Assembly: GCA_009733775.1 (NCBI GenBank)
Contig: WOGZ01000179.1
Span: 1-64,000, forward strand
Direction: 5' to 3'
DNA: 64,000 bases
Source: Alectoria sarmentosa
Lineage: Eukaryota > Ascomycota > Lecanoromycetes > Lecanorales > Parmeliaceae
In this document: piece after piece, positions 33,239 through 44,861 of the stretch
How positions within the stretch are numbered: position 1 is the stretch's first letter
Layout of the letters: every line of letters begins with the position of its first letter
Translations under genes and position numbers: made by a program
Notes under the pieces: generated by a model
The model's database searches: none
What the model was told of the DNA's origin: nothing
What the model saw: the letters and a program-made list of their open reading frames with translations, nothing else

Positions 33239-34070
33239 AGGTACAATTGGCGAATCGACATGATCTGTTGAACGATATGGGTTAGGGGTCGCTAGAAATT
33301 GCTCTATCTAATTCGACGACGAGGCACGGTCAGTGAAAGGAAGTTGACTCGAGGCGGATATAGGTTCCGAGGGCTTTGAAATTTTGAGGTCAGGATCATA
33401 GGGTCGTTCAGCCATCACAAGAAAGGAAAGTAATCAATGGAAAGGAGCCCCTTAGTTCGACACACTGTTGTTGGCAAATGCTTATGAATCAGGTGGAGCT
33501 CAGGAGCCGACTTCCGAGCGTCCTTCGTGTATCAAGCGAGGAGCGTGCCCGCCTGCACGCTGTTTCCTAATGGTCTTCAATGGTCTTCAGTAGTCCTTCA
33601 TGATAGATAAGCTAGCCCGAACAAATCCCTGGCACCTATCAGGCGGCCTCCAACTCGACTGGGCTTAGTTCCTATGTTTTTGGCCCCGGGCTGCAGGGAC
33701 GAATTGGGCGCCGGATACGGGACTATTTTGTGTGTGAGCCGTTGGCATGCCATCCACCCAACGTGGTACCTATCTCTATATACATACATAGTCCTGGAGC
33801 GTTTCATGATTTGATCCCAGAGACGAGTTCATCAAGGAGCGGAACTGGATCCAGGGCAAAACGCGCCATTTGATTAAGACCTCCAAAGTCTCAGCTCGAA
33901 TCGCGTGACACCAACTGATCCAGATGTTGCTTCTTATTATCGACGCCCTAAGCATTGTTCCCTTTTGAAAGGTTCTCACTCAACAATTCCAAGCTGGACT
34001 GTAACATGCCTGATTTTTCGTTGCGATGGCTACGGTTTGGGGCGAGCAATCTGGTGTCACAACTCCCTCC
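33239..34070. other. Intergenic, no gene seen
   Basis: About 830 bases holding the upstream side of the membrane-protein gene and the 3' side of the secreted-protein gene. Short frames near 33.6-33.98 kb are not supported. A small direct repeat TGGTCTTCAA/TGGTCTTCAG occurs near 33.57 kb. Confidence 0.5.
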
Positions 34071-34785
34071 CTAGCCATTGATACTCCCGTGCCCAACCTG
34101 ATTGTCCCCATCCCAAATTGTAAAACTCCCCGTCCCAAACGTATTGTCATTGCTCGACATCAATCCAATCAACGCCTCTATCGTCGAATGTAGTACCCCG
34201 TACGTCGTTTGGTAGTTGTCTTCACTCCACACAGTCATACTCATCCCGTTACGGCCCAAGGGCCCATACCACCCGTCGCTTGGTATCAGGCCAGTGTTGC
34301 CGTTGTTAATGGCCATTTGGACCGCGATGAGGCAAGAGGTGAGGAATGATGAGACCGCAGCGTTGGCGGCGTTAAAAGCGACGACGACGAAGGTGTTGGT
34401 TTGAGCTTGACAATAGGTTGCACCTTCGTAGTCCTTGCGAGGATGGAGAATTTGAGAAGGCTTGTCGAAAGGTGCAAGTTGTTCTCGACGCTTTACGCGA
34501 GGTGGGGAGGCTCCCCTAGTTGATGGGAGGTTAGCCTTGAAAGCATCGGATGGAATGGATTGAATGGGCACTGGTTGGGGATTGCTTGACTCACGTCCCC
34601 GCGCGCACTCCCGGTAAATTATCGCAAAAGAGGTGATGACCAATATTGGGGCAGGCAATCCCCCATGAGTCCCATGAGCTGACGCATCCATTAATATCGC
34701 CATTGAGGATTGGAGCCGCGAAGGCCACCGCTGCAAGAGCTACTGTTAGAAGTACTCTCACTCTCGAGACGATTAGAGTGTCCAT
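34071..34785 (-). CDS. Small secreted protein (211 aa)
   Basis: Two exons, 34785-34595 and 34515-34071, give 211 residues. The start at 34785 places a signal peptide at the very N-terminus (RVLLTVALAAVAFAAP). An upstream in-frame Met exists but would bury the signal. The mature part begins with three Cys in DINGCVSSWDS, IACPN and FCDN. A dibasic VKRREQ site follows, suitable for Kex2-type processing. After it is a helical, hydrophobic-striped C-domain with TFVVVAFNAANAAVSSFLTSC and SSNDNTFGTGSFTIWDGDNQVG. No enzyme family recognised. Could be a structural surface protein or effector-like; I infer secretion only. Confidence 0.7.
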
Positions 34786-35602
34786 GTTGTAGATGTCTCT
34801 GTAAAGGGTATTAAAGTATCCTGGGGTTGGCAACGAGGGGTGTTTCGTCGCGAGCCTGGAGACCGAAGCTTCGGGGCATGGCACGCCCATATCACTTTCG
34901 AGAACTCCCTCATCTCGCCAGTGGCACGGCCATCTTAAATTGGCTGATGTCAGGCCCAAACAACTAGAAAGTAGCTAGAACGATTTCTCTCAATCTACTG
35001 GCGCGAGAAGTATTGCGAAACGCCGGGTATGACATAGTAGCAGCTGCCAGATGAGTCTGTGCTGCTACTGTACATTGTTCTTGTATCCGCCACAGGCCGG
35101 AGACATTCACTCCCCTTGCGGCCATTGCGGCACGCATGATAGGACGGCACGGGTATGCATTGAGACCAATTTGATGTTGAAGAATCGTTGAGGAAGCCTG
35201 AAGATTGGCGCGTTTATTTAGCAATATACGCGCTGTAAGCGACGTGGCGGAGCTAAAGTACTTACTTTGGCTTTGGGTGAGACGAATTTCCAAAATAAGT
35301 GCCAGTGCTTCGAGGGGCGCCTGGACGAGAGCTTGAACTCATGTCTAGTTGACGATTGATTACTTCGATGAAAGGGGAGGACCTGCAACGAAGATCTCGA
35401 ATCATCACCAAAAGATGGATGCTTGTCGTGCTTTTGCCGTCGGATAGCCCGCTAATCAAGGACTGAACACTTACGGGTAAAGCGCCCGTCAAACAGCGGT
35501 CTACGAAAGGAAATATTTCCGGGGGTGGGCCATTGATGTTTAAATCGCGACTTCTTTTCGTGACGTTAGGAATAACATGCCAAAGTCCAAAGACTCACCC
35601 AG
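34786..35602. other. Intergenic with unresolved minus-strand coding hints
   Basis: On the minus strand, 35492-34964 has frames that could be joined by a 68-base GT-AG intron (GTAAGT donor near 35.27 kb, TTCAG acceptor near 35.20 kb). No ATG fits well and several alternative joins exist. One alternative ends in SSGSCYYVIPGVSQYFSRQ. A small gene is possible here but I cannot define it. The plus-strand part near 35.5-35.6 kb is the short promoter of the TFIIIC gene. Confidence 0.35.
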
Positions 35603-37498
35603 ATGCTTCCTCCAGCCCACATCCCCGTACAGCCTTCATCCCAAGACTGCCTGGCCTGGTCTCTAGACGGCGAGCTCGCAGTTGCCGCTGGTGAGGAGGT
35701 GTACCTTCTCATTCCCCGACATGGCAGTCCCGAACCTTGGACACATGTGCGCATCACGGTGAGCAATTTCAACAGTAAAGAATGGCCCTGGCAAGAGCAG
35801 GCCAGCTTCAAGGATATGTCCATAGGCGAGGAGCAAGCGAGAGCCACTGTCACCGCTCTCGCATGGTCCCCTCCGGGTCTGGCAAAACACAGGCGCTCTG
35901 TACTTGCAGTTTTGACTTCAAATTTGATCTTATCCCTTTGGGCGTCTGACTCTAATCCTACCGATCTGGACAGCTGGGAGAGGGTTGTTATTGTCAATAA
36001 AGCTCTCTCCTCAGGATCTCGACTCCAGCAAAGGATTCGTAGCATGGCATGGGCTCCGACGAATCCTCATCACATTGACCGTCGGACGCCTTTCTCACAA
36101 AGGAAGTGGGGAATTCCTCTTATTGCTATCGCAGATGATAGCAATGGGCTGTACATCCTCAGGATCTCAAGCCCTTTCGCAGGCCAGTACTCCGTATGGA
36201 ACGTCGAAGTACTCCGCCGAGACAATATCCCAGTGCCTGATCGATCAAATGATCGGCCGTCACTATTGAGCCTTGCCATGAACGCGAATCCCTTCGTTGA
36301 CCGCATTGAATTTGGGGCGTGGGACGAAAATATTCCTGTCGTGTACCGCACTTCTGGGATCATCCACCATGCAAACGTATCTATTTGCGAGGATTGGCCT
36401 TCTCGAGTACGACCTAAAGACGCACCAGACTACGAGAATCTCACTGTGAGCCTAGTGGAAGCTCGTGCTGCAAATGCCAACATGCCCTCGCAACTTATAG
36501 TCTCACCTGTACTCAAATCTCGAATGGCAAAAGAAAAGGAGAGATATGGGCGAGACAACAATATTGGCAGCCATGTAGTGCTGAGGACATTTGGTTTGGC
36601 TTTGTTCAATGATCTACTTGCGGTCTGTGTTACTCTGCATCCTGCAAAGATGGTCGAATATACCGCGCCGTTCGAGGGGAATTCTACCATTCTATTCGAC
36701 GCTAGCAATGGCAAAAGCAACGCAAAGGGCGTATTTCCTTGGCAAAGCCCTGTGGAGGTAGACGTAGCAAAGACGCAACGATCCATACTGGATATAAGTC
36801 TTGATCAAAACCTGCAGAATCCTCTTACTTTGAAGAATCTTGATCTCAGAATTTTATACTCTGCATTCTGTGGTAATCTGCTTTTGAGCGATAATAAACA
36901 GCTTCAGCGACTTCAAGACGCCGAGGACGCTTTGAACCTGATTGAGCGCCATGCGAGCATTGATCTACTGGCAGAACACCGCGTGCTCCTGTCCATCAAA
37001 ACTTCCCATCACCTCTCTGACCAGGAGCTCACAGAGGTTATCGGGCGGATGACCACGGCAAGAGGCCAAGCCGAATCATGCTCAGGCAGTCCAGAGATGG
37101 CTCTCCTTGATTCCTGTCCCTTCTGCCCTGAAGGCCAAAAGATCACACCCTTCGATAGCTTCACAGAGGCGTACTGCCTGCAAAGACACCATTTTGGTAG
37201 GCTCTTCCCCCTCTGAACGACTCATATTTATCTCACAAATGATACAGCAAGGTGCGCTCTTACTTTTCTACCGCTGCTTGAGCCAGGAGCAACCAAACGC
37301 TGTATGAACTGTAGACGCGAATTCCTCGATGAGCACTCTCACCCCGGAATACCCATGAAAGTATCCCAACGCTTAAGCAACGTTGAACGCTTTTCAGCCG
37401 CGCAAGAAGATGGAGGACTGGTCAAGCATACACTCGCCTCATTGCTTTTTGATAGGTTCGATACTTGCCCTTATTGCGAAGGCAAATTCTGCGGTTGA
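35603..37498 (+). CDS. TFIIIC subunit (TFIIIC-delta N-domain plus zf-TFIIIC)
   Basis: Subunit of the RNA polymerase III factor TFIIIC, which recognises A/B boxes of tRNA genes; related to human GTF3C4 and fungal counterparts. Two exons, 35603-37196 and 37248-37498, give 614 residues. The N-terminal ~300 residues form a WD-like propeller beginning DCLAWSLDGELAVAAGEEVYLLIP and later VTALAWSPPGL and RIRSMAWAPT. The C-terminus is a zinc finger set: CPFC, then CLQRHHFARC, CMNCRREFLD, and finally CPYCEGKFCG at the stop. The 51-base intron must be removed to restore the HFARCALTFLPLLEPG segment. Without it the protein stops at RLFPL. Confidence 0.88.
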
Positions 37499-37954
37499 GT
37501 AGTAATCGTAGGGAATCCCACTTGCGATATAGTGCAACAGACAGTCCAATCTCCAACACAATTGTGGTGGCGGTACCCGAGACATCTGATCAACATTCCA
37601 CGCTTGGGAGTTTGCTTGTTTCACCTTTGTTTGTCCCAACCTCGACTTACCAAAAGCATCAACTTCATTTCCACCAGAGCAACGCCGTACCTGAATTGCA
37701 CAGCGCTGCTGCCTTTTATGTATCAAATTTTTCTTTCGTTCATTATAAGTATTCCTTTGACGACTGCGCCCGCAAGCCGACGACATGGCCGGACTCGGCT
37801 ACCTGCAGACGCATCCGGAGTACTTACAAGGAACGGCCAAGGATTTGAAGATTGCTTTGTGCGCCATCATCACAATCCTCAAATCTTCAAATGCATCCGC
37901 ACTCTGGCAACCAATATCTGTACGCTCTTCAGAGCACCGATTACTCCAACTACA

Positions 37955-40237
37955 ATGTCGATGGATTCAGGAGAGGACCATATCCCTAGCGAATACTACC
38001 GGCCTCTTGCCTCTCCGAAAGCTCCCATCACAGACGATCAGAACCGACCTGTTTCAGTTGTCTCGACGTCTGCCCGTTCTGCCAAAGTAGTCGCTGCTCC
38101 GCCTAGCCCGACAAAAAGCGTCAATACCGAGATTCACGAGGACAACCCAAATGGTACCATCGATCGCTTTGATGAACTATCTTCCGAAGAAGACGGAGGG
38201 AATTACCAAGACCTTGATCGTTTCGGGACCATACCTCTCTACTCTAAGCGCTCCATAAAGGAACGGTCTGTGCAAAGCCCAAGCCACGGAGTTCGCCAAT
38301 CCTCTAGTCTCAGCATCAGTCAGCCCATCGCCGTAGCATCAAGCACAGGTTTTGGAATGCCGACACAAGAGCGAGGGTCGACAGTGGGCGTCCAACCGCA
38401 TCACAACCCGCAACCTAGCGACGTCAGCGTCCAAAGCAGCGGCAACAGTCACCGCTTCTCCACACTAGAAGTCGATGACAGCGTCTCTCCAAGGAGTACG
38501 TGGATTGGTATGAGAGCTGTTGGACAGGCTATATCCACGGACTTGCCGAGTTCAGCTGAATACCCTCCTGGGAGGCGCAGTCATCCGAATATCTCACCAC
38601 TTCCAAGTAGAGAATCAACCATCCGGCGCTCCTTTAGTGGGAGTTTTCTGCCGAGACCGACCCTTCCGAGCACGGATCCTTCATCCGAGGAGTCCAATGC
38701 ACGGCGAGAGGTCGGTGGATTTCGCCTGCCTTTCCTACACGGCATGCCAAAATTCCTAAGGCCAAGCGGGTATGCCAAAAGCTCTTTAACCCCGAGCGAA
38801 GAAAAAGAGGTCAAAGATGCCGCACAGCCGCCGGGGTCTTTCTTCCACGATGGATCCAGCGATGGTGAGCCTGATGAAGAAGATTCAAAAATTGATGATG
38901 CTCAAAAAGCAATTTTTGGATCCCCAGTGTTGGTCAAGCATGGGTCGAGAACAAAAGTAGGATTGAAAGAGATGCTACATACTGCGCCGCTCCCACAGGA
39001 TAATCCAGGGCCGTCAAGAGGGAAGGCAATGAGGATGTTGGGAGAGAAGATAGAACTTGGTAGGAAGCCGATATCAAGAGATGGAGCCTTCCCGATAAGG
39101 ACACCGAGCAAAAGGGAAGGGGTCATAGGAATGCCTCACCAGGAGCAAGGAGACACGTTGACTCAAGACCAAGAGGATCAAGTGGGATTGGGGATTTTCC
39201 ACACCTTGAACCCTTTTGCACATGACGGGCTTAGGTCGCATCCCGTGAGTCCAAAAGAGGATCCAGCTGTGGCGCCACCGCAGACAAAAAGGAGTGTTTC
39301 TTTCCCACCGGCGCCTCTACAGTTGGACATCAAGCCGGAACATAGGTTTTTGAGGCAAGACATCGTCAGTACACCATATCCTCCAGGTTTCCAGGGAAGA
39401 GCGGGGTCATTGTACAACGCATCTGAGCCTGGCACCATACCGGCAACCAACGAGGCGCCGAAATCACTTCTCACGTTGGTCCTATACAGCCATGGTGATT
39501 CTGTCTCCAAGGTCAAAAAGATAGTCATACCAACTCCCCCAGAAACAGCTTTGATTGACCACAGCGATGAGAAGAGTCCGCCCATTAAAGCGACCCTACG
39601 TCGGGACTTTGACGATGAGAGATTGTTCAAGCTCATTAGATCGGAATACAATAGCATGCGCGGCTCCCTTCGCCAATTAGCCAGTGCGAGGACAGTGCGA
39701 AGCATGAATCTCCTGGCCTATCACTCGACGTCGGAACTGGTGTCCAAAAACGCGAAGCCAATGCATTTCAGGCATCAAGACAATGATGAGAGTCTAGCCG
39801 AAGCGCGTATGCTGGACTTGTTCAAGAATCCGAAACGAGGGAAGCGTCATCACGAGTGGGTCGAATGGGTCACCACACTCCCCGAAAATGCCAACCTCGA
39901 GCCTGTGGACAAGGAAAGAATTGCCTTGGAGCTCGTTGAAGGCTGGTCGACGCGCAAACTTCTCGCCGCCGTTGTTGCTGTGCTCGTCTGCAGTTTGGCG
40001 ATCACTCTTCTATGGATCTTTCTGGGAGCTGGAGGAGACAATCTCGGATTTGAGAGTTCGAATGTCAGTCTCCCAGGAGGAATAACGGGAGACGATGCAG
40101 GAACTGTTGAGCATCCGATCGGATACAAGGGCGCAGGGGGCAGAGTGGAGACGGGGGTCGCGTTGGGCATGTTGGTGTTGATGTTCGGCTGGACCAGCAT
40201 CGGGGCGTGGGTTTTGTTGAATTGGCTTGTGATGTGA
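37955..40237 (+). CDS. Fungal protein with long disordered head and C-terminal membrane pair
   Basis: Intronless as modelled, 760 residues from the ATG at 37955 (SMDSGEDHIPSEYYRPLA). The frame is open up to 37532, but that part reads like transcript leader. Residues ~1-580 are Ser/Pro-rich and probably disordered, with many potential phosphorylation sites. The conserved-looking part is the last ~180 residues. It has a charged helix (DDERLFKLIRSEYNSMRGSLRQLASARTV region), HHEWVEWVTTLPENANLEPVDKERIALELVEGWS, and two membrane helices: LLAAVVAVLVCSLAITLLWIFLGA and VALGMLVLMFGWTSIGAWVLLNW. I recall this tail from uncharacterised ascomycete proteins. Location in an internal membrane is likely; function unknown. 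Same strand as the TFIIIC gene, 456 bases downstream. Confidence 0.75.
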   Translation: MSMDSGEDHIPSEYYRPLASPKAPITDDQNRPVSVVSTSARSAKVVAAPPSPTKSVNTEIHEDNPNGTIDRFDELSSEEDGGNYQDLDRFGTIPLYSKRSIKERSVQSPSHGVRQSSSLSISQPIAVASSTGFGMPTQERGSTVGVQPHHNPQPSDVSVQSSGNSHRFSTLEVDDSVSPRSTWIGMRAVGQAISTDLPSSAEYPPGRRSHPNISPLPSRESTIRRSFSGSFLPRPTLPSTDPSSEESNARREVGGFRLPFLHGMPKFLRPSGYAKSSLTPSEEKEVKDAAQPPGSFFHDGSSDGEPDEEDSKIDDAQKAIFGSPVLVKHGSRTKVGLKEMLHTAPLPQDNPGPSRGKAMRMLGEKIELGRKPISRDGAFPIRTPSKREGVIGMPHQEQGDTLTQDQEDQVGLGIFHTLNPFAHDGLRSHPVSPKEDPAVAPPQTKRSVSFPPAPLQLDIKPEHRFLRQDIVSTPYPPGFQGRAGSLYNASEPGTIPATNEAPKSLLTLVLYSHGDSVSKVKKIVIPTPPETALIDHSDEKSPPIKATLRRDFDDERLFKLIRSEYNSMRGSLRQLASARTVRSMNLLAYHSTSELVSKNAKPMHFRHQDNDESLAEARMLDLFKNPKRGKRHHEWVEWVTTLPENANLEPVDKERIALELVEGWSTRKLLAAVVAVLVCSLAITLLWIFLGAGGDNLGFESSNVSLPGGITGDDAGTVEHPIGYKGAGGRVETGVALGMLVLMFGWTSIGAWVLLNWLVM

Positions 40238-42967
40238 TGGTCAGCTTGGCTTCTCTTGTATTCTTTCTCTTTCTCAATCATGCTCTATCTTGGGTGTATT
40301 AATACCATGGTTTGACGAAGTTTTCCCGGTCGGCGCTTCCTACAGAATCCGACAGTTATCCTATACTATACTCCTTTCCATCCAAGCTACCAGAGCCAAT
40401 TTTCATACCATCAAGATGGCCATTTTACCCAATCCGCCACAAGTTGCTTACTTTACTCAATCGCCAAGGCCGATCCCGCTAGTCCCATCTGGGGGGGATT
40501 TGCGAATCACGCACTTGTTTGTAAAAAGACGCTAATTCAAAGCCAAGCCACTAGTCCTATCTGAGGTTTTGAGCTCCGCTGCTGTTGAGTCCCTGGAGTC
40601 AACCCACCCCCAAAACCGGGTATGAAAAAGAAGGTTCAGCCGAAATATTTTGCAACCCGAAAACGAATAGAAGGACTTGACCGACATATTTTTTGGAAAC
40701 CTGAGTTTATTGCCATTTGGTGCTATTATTAGGTAAAGTAACTAATTCGCTGATTTCTACCTATCTAGAGATGAGGCTAGGCTGGGCTTCAGGCCATCAT
40801 ATTGGTGTCAGATTTTCTCTCGAAATTAAAGGGAGATTTTACGGTTTTCAGCCTCGTTGCAACAACGCAAGGTGCAGTTACAACATAGATTAGATAAAAA
40901 CTCTGTTGTAGAGAGTCGAGATACTGCGTGAAAATTTAGCAGGGATGTGGGATACTGTAGCGTCCTCCATTTTTTCTTCTCCGTCTGTCTGAGTGTATGT
41001 GGTTCTCAATTTGAGTATCTACATATCGCTCGGCGCCTTCCTAACTGGTTTCCGTCGCTCGCCCCGATCGTGCCTGAAAAGACACTAGTCAGCACTAATT
41101 AATGTGCCATGGTGTATCAAGATGATCCTACGGCTCAGTCTTTTTGAGAGTGCGATGTTAGTGTGATTGCTGTTGTCATTTCATGTACTTAATTGATGTA
41201 CACTAATATGCAGGTCATGCGTGCACCTCGCCCTCTGAAGGCATCTAGTCGTTCATGAATAGTTCCGCCGACCCTGCGTCCCTGGAACTAGAGAAGTCTT
41301 TTCTCACTGGTCGTGCTAATGACATTCTGACAATGGTATTGGCAATGGGAAAGACGACGGCGTCCACTCATGACTAATGCAGGCATCTGGCTTTCCCGCT
41401 ATGGCTTATCCTCCGTTTCGTTTACGACAAAGCGCACATACATCAGGCTGGCAGCAGCGAGGCTGAGACAAGTGATAGAGAGGCGCTGCAAGATGCAGCT
41501 CACATCGTTCACCTTGGCTATTCGAAGGATAAGCGTGGATGAAAAAATTCCCTTCTACTTGTCAAACACCTTAGGACTGAGAACTGAGTCACCCCTCTTT
41601 CCGTGAGCCAGATTATTATCACGCAATCGGACCTTTTACAGATTCGAGCGTCTACCTTAAAAACGGGAAAATTTCACGAGAATCAAACCACTTTCTCTAC
41701 CTTAGAGCTCTTCCAAAACGACGAGACTGTGAGAGCTCCAGAACCCAACCCTGCTTCTGCTGTGAACGCTACTGAATTTGACCTTGCTCCTGAGATTGAC
41801 TCCGCATCTTTAGCACCTGAAGTAGGTATAAATGTGTTACGACGACAACATATCTAATATAAACATAGACGCTCCCTGGGTAAATTCGACTCGCAAGTTC
41901 CATAATTGGGGCACCAAATAACTCGTTCAATGCCTTTTATAGCGGCGGACTTCATGACGTTGACCTCACTTGGTTTTCTGATATTGTTCGAGTTGATGGC
42001 ACACAACCAATTGTTATCGCGGTACCGGACCTGGCCCCCAATAACGTCAGCCCCGATGAGGTCAACCCTCCTGACCTCAATGCCCTCATCAGCCCATTCT
42101 AATACCAAAGCCTTGCTAGTCTTACTTTGACCAACGGAACGACGTCCACGACAACCCTATTTGTATCACCGAATCAGTAGAACAACGCCAGCAGAAGAGC
42201 AATATCTCCGTGATATGACCCAACGGATCACATTCTCCTACATCACGATCCCGAGTTCCTAACACTCTTTGTTGCCAACATCACTCAACGTGCACTGGTC
42301 GCCCTGATCACATTGAGGCGATGGAACACATCTTTTTTTGCAAACTCGCTTGTGTCCGTCGATGTACATTCAGAAAAGCACTTCTTCATCAATCAATCAA
42401 TCCGGTCTTGTTTGCCTCTCAACTTCAGAGTCCACGTCACGGGCGCAGCTAGATGTGTGTACGGAAAATTAACCCGTCTCAATGCTGGAGCTGGTAGGGC
42501 GGAACAGGCACATTTCATACCCTAGCGCCAAGAAACCCTGTTGCATGTACGGCAGGATGCTATGGCTCTGAAGGAGATGATATCGAACAAAAAAGCTACT
42601 CGCTGGTGTAAGACGAGCTCATGTGGTGCTTGCAGCTGACGGATGTCTCTGTTGGCCACCTTTCCACGAAGGGGGCTTGGAAGCAATACATCATCTTCGG
42701 ATTTATTCAGAGCGACACTGCTAGAGCTCAAAGCCGCTAGAACATTGAAAGCCAACCACTGCGCTAGTTTTCTCAGCGAACTCTGGGCCAGAGTCATCGC
42801 TCAGTAGATGTGTGGGACATTTCAGATCTTTCAAGACCCAACAAGCTGATCCTGTCTTCATTTCTCGCCCCTACCCATCTCATCCCTGATCCCTACCCCT
42901 CTCACCCTGACCCCTAAATCCAACATCAGCAACAGCAACATCCCCATTTTGTCCCGAAACCTCAACT
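40238..42967. other. Gene-poor region with decayed coding fragments
   Basis: About 2.7 kb with no intact gene. Between 41.6 and 42.8 kb, plus-strand frames show coding-like stretches interrupted by stops and shifts. One is acidic (FDLAPEIDSASLAPEV) near 41.79 kb, another is WFSDIVRVDGTQPIVIAVPDLAPNNVSPDEV-like near 41.97 kb, and a third (ALKEMISNKKATRWCKTSSC) is near 42.57 kb. These look like an old broken gene or element whose family I cannot name. The rest, 40.3-41.4 kb, shows nothing. Confidence 0.4.
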
Positions 42968-43582
42968 CTAGCGTACCAGCCCCGCCTGAGTCACTACTTT
43001 CGCCACGAGTCGCTCAATCTCCCTCACAGCTTTTTTCTTTTGCGACTTATTCCTCGCCCCCGTTAGCTGGGATTCCGTGGCGGCGATGCATTGGTCGAGA
43101 TACTGGCTTATTGTATTCCTGTCCAACGGCGGATTTGGTTTCGCAATCGTGTACACTCGATGGCACGAAAGAGCGGCGAGATCACCGTGTCCGGTTTCAT
43201 TCTTCTCCGGGAGATCGGCCAACAAAGGCGCCTTGTGAGTACAAGTGGAAGCTTCTTCGATGTCCTCGGGTCGACTCCGCGGGCTTATATGCGACTCGTC
43301 GCCTACCAGGCTAGAGGATGCGGATCCCCAGCTACGGGCGAAATTCCAGCGCCGTAGCTTGATTTTGAGATCTGCCAGATCTACCTCGGTTCGGAACCTA
43401 TCTTCTTCTTGACTCGACTTTTCCTTTGATGAGAAGTCACACGCGTGCTCACTGCTTAATACTTGAGCGGATTTTCTGGCTTTACGCTCCTCATTTGAGC
43501 GTTTGGAAGTGTTCGTGTCTTGCCATGTTCCTCCTGTCATCCAAGGCGCTTGAGAGTACTTGCCCCAGTCTTCCTCTTGCAT
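42968..43582 (-). CDS. Hypothetical charged protein (204 aa)
   Basis: Single-exon frame of 204 residues, rich in Lys, Glu and Ser. It opens with MQEEDWGKYSQAPWMTGGTW and carries a basic cluster (SNEERKARKSAQ). The C-terminal region (VYTIAKPNPPLDRNTISQYLDQCIAATESQL) is more ordered and helical, ending in a basic helix (SQKKKAVREIERLVAK). No membrane segment, signal peptide or named domain. A 5' C/T-rich leader precedes the start. Function unknown; moderate chance that it is real. Confidence 0.5.
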   Translation of the reverse strand: MQEEDWGKYSQAPWMTGGTWQDTNTSKRSNEERKARKSAQVLSSEHACDFSSKEKSSQEEDRFRTEVDLADLKIKLRRWNFARSWGSASSSLVGDESHISPRSRPEDIEEASTCTHKAPLLADLPEKNETGHGDLAALSCHRVYTIAKPNPPLDRNTISQYLDQCIAATESQLTGARNKSQKKKAVREIERLVAKVVTQAGLVR

Positions 43583-44249
43583 TGTAGCGCGATAGTGCCA
43601 ACCCTCGTTGCCTGCGTTTTTCTATGGTAAGAACTCGATGGGGTGGTGGGGGGGAAGATAGAAGATTTTACGGATTTTGCTGCATTCGATGGTGTCGAGA
43701 GTGTTGTGTTGGTAGTTCTTTGTTGTGTTGGGTTCGGACGTGTTGAAGTAGAACAAATAATGCGGAGGTCAAGCGAAAGAAGTAGTGAGGGACTCGTTCA
43801 ACAATCGACCTGACAAGGACAACAATTGTTTCCTTTGTTCTCCGATACATTTTAGACACAGAAAATAGAGGAACATCAAGACGTTTGCCTTATTTCGACT
43901 AGACACTATTGGTGTTCCTCTTTGTGTCTTTATCTCGTGGATGACGTTTCTGTACTAACGCGCACAATTTGCGAGCGTGTGAATGCTTACAACGCTGACG
44001 ACAGCTCCCCACCGGAAGCAGTCCCAGGCATCCAATATCCCGGAATGAAGGGCGGGAGACACGTTCCGTATGTCTGGGGAGGCGACTGACTACTAGCTAT
44101 TGAAGCACAAGAATGCCGAATGCCACATATGGTACGAACTTGCCATTTTCAGCTTGTTCGGGATATCGAGGGTCGTGAATCACTAGGAATCGAGCTCATC
44201 GGTCCTAGAGAAGACAATTTTCATTATTCTGGCAGCAATCGTCCGTTCT
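43583..44249. other. Intergenic, no gene seen
   Basis: Upstream side of the charged hypothetical gene and downstream side of the next one. A G-rich patch (GGGGTGGTGGGGGGGAAG) lies near 43.64 kb. Nothing else stands out. Confidence 0.5.
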
Positions 44250-44861
44250 TCAGCGCTTCCGCAGCCCTGTGTTGGTCTGCGTGCTATCAGATGGCTCGGG
44301 AGACCCCATGACCCGCAACGCAACGTTGACGACAGTTTCCGTAGCACCGTGAAACACAATTGCCTGGAATTTTCCCGTAAACCCTTTCTTGGTTGCAGCC
44401 AACATGGCGGTCGCAAATGCTTTGACAAAATCCCATGAGACTTCGGTAGAATCGCACGTGAAGTCCAGATATAAATCCAGTACGAAGAGAGATAACTTCT
44501 TTAGAGGAGGTGTCGTGATGGTGAATATTTGGACGAAGTCAAGCACCCGCTGGTAGAAATCTTCGAGCAATGCGGACGCGATGGCGATCGGGATGCCCGA
44601 GTCGATACGAAGGAACTTCATTAGCCAGCCGTTGGTGAGGACGTGGATGCCATCGCCGCGTCCGTGTAGGGAGCTGGAGGTTTCCGCATGGTCTCGGATC
44701 TGTGGCAGATCAAAAAGTGTGCGTCCTATCTTCCTCTCGGTCGTGGTAGCTATCTCTGCACTGACGCTTTTCTCGTGGACGGAGGCGGCAAACATGATGC
44801 CGCTAAGCAGATTCAATTCAACTAGGAGAAGGCACAGATGGAACAGCTTCAGTGATAGCAT
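44250..44861 (-). CDS. Putative secreted protein (203 aa)
   Basis: The frame extends upstream to 44996, but the ATG at 44861 puts a signal peptide first (LSLKLFHLCLLLVELNLLSGIMFAAS). The mature part has a hydrophilic section (TERKIGRTLFDLPQIRDHAETSS) and then a compact, partly hydrophobic domain. That domain includes IAIASALLEDFYQRVLDFVQIFT, DLYLDFTCDSTEVSWDFVKAFATAMLAATKKGFTGKF and ETVVNVALRVMG. The WDFV...ML..T.KGFTG pattern is reminiscent of a secreted fungal family I have seen without a function. No catalytic motif. A 5' intron giving another start cannot be excluded. Confidence 0.6.
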   Translation of the reverse strand: MLSLKLFHLCLLLVELNLLSGIMFAASVHEKSVSAEIATTTERKIGRTLFDLPQIRDHAETSSSLHGRGDGIHVLTNGWLMKFLRIDSGIPIAIASALLEDFYQRVLDFVQIFTITTPPLKKLSLFVLDLYLDFTCDSTEVSWDFVKAFATAMLAATKKGFTGKFQAIVFHGATETVVNVALRVMGSPEPSDSTQTNTGLRKR

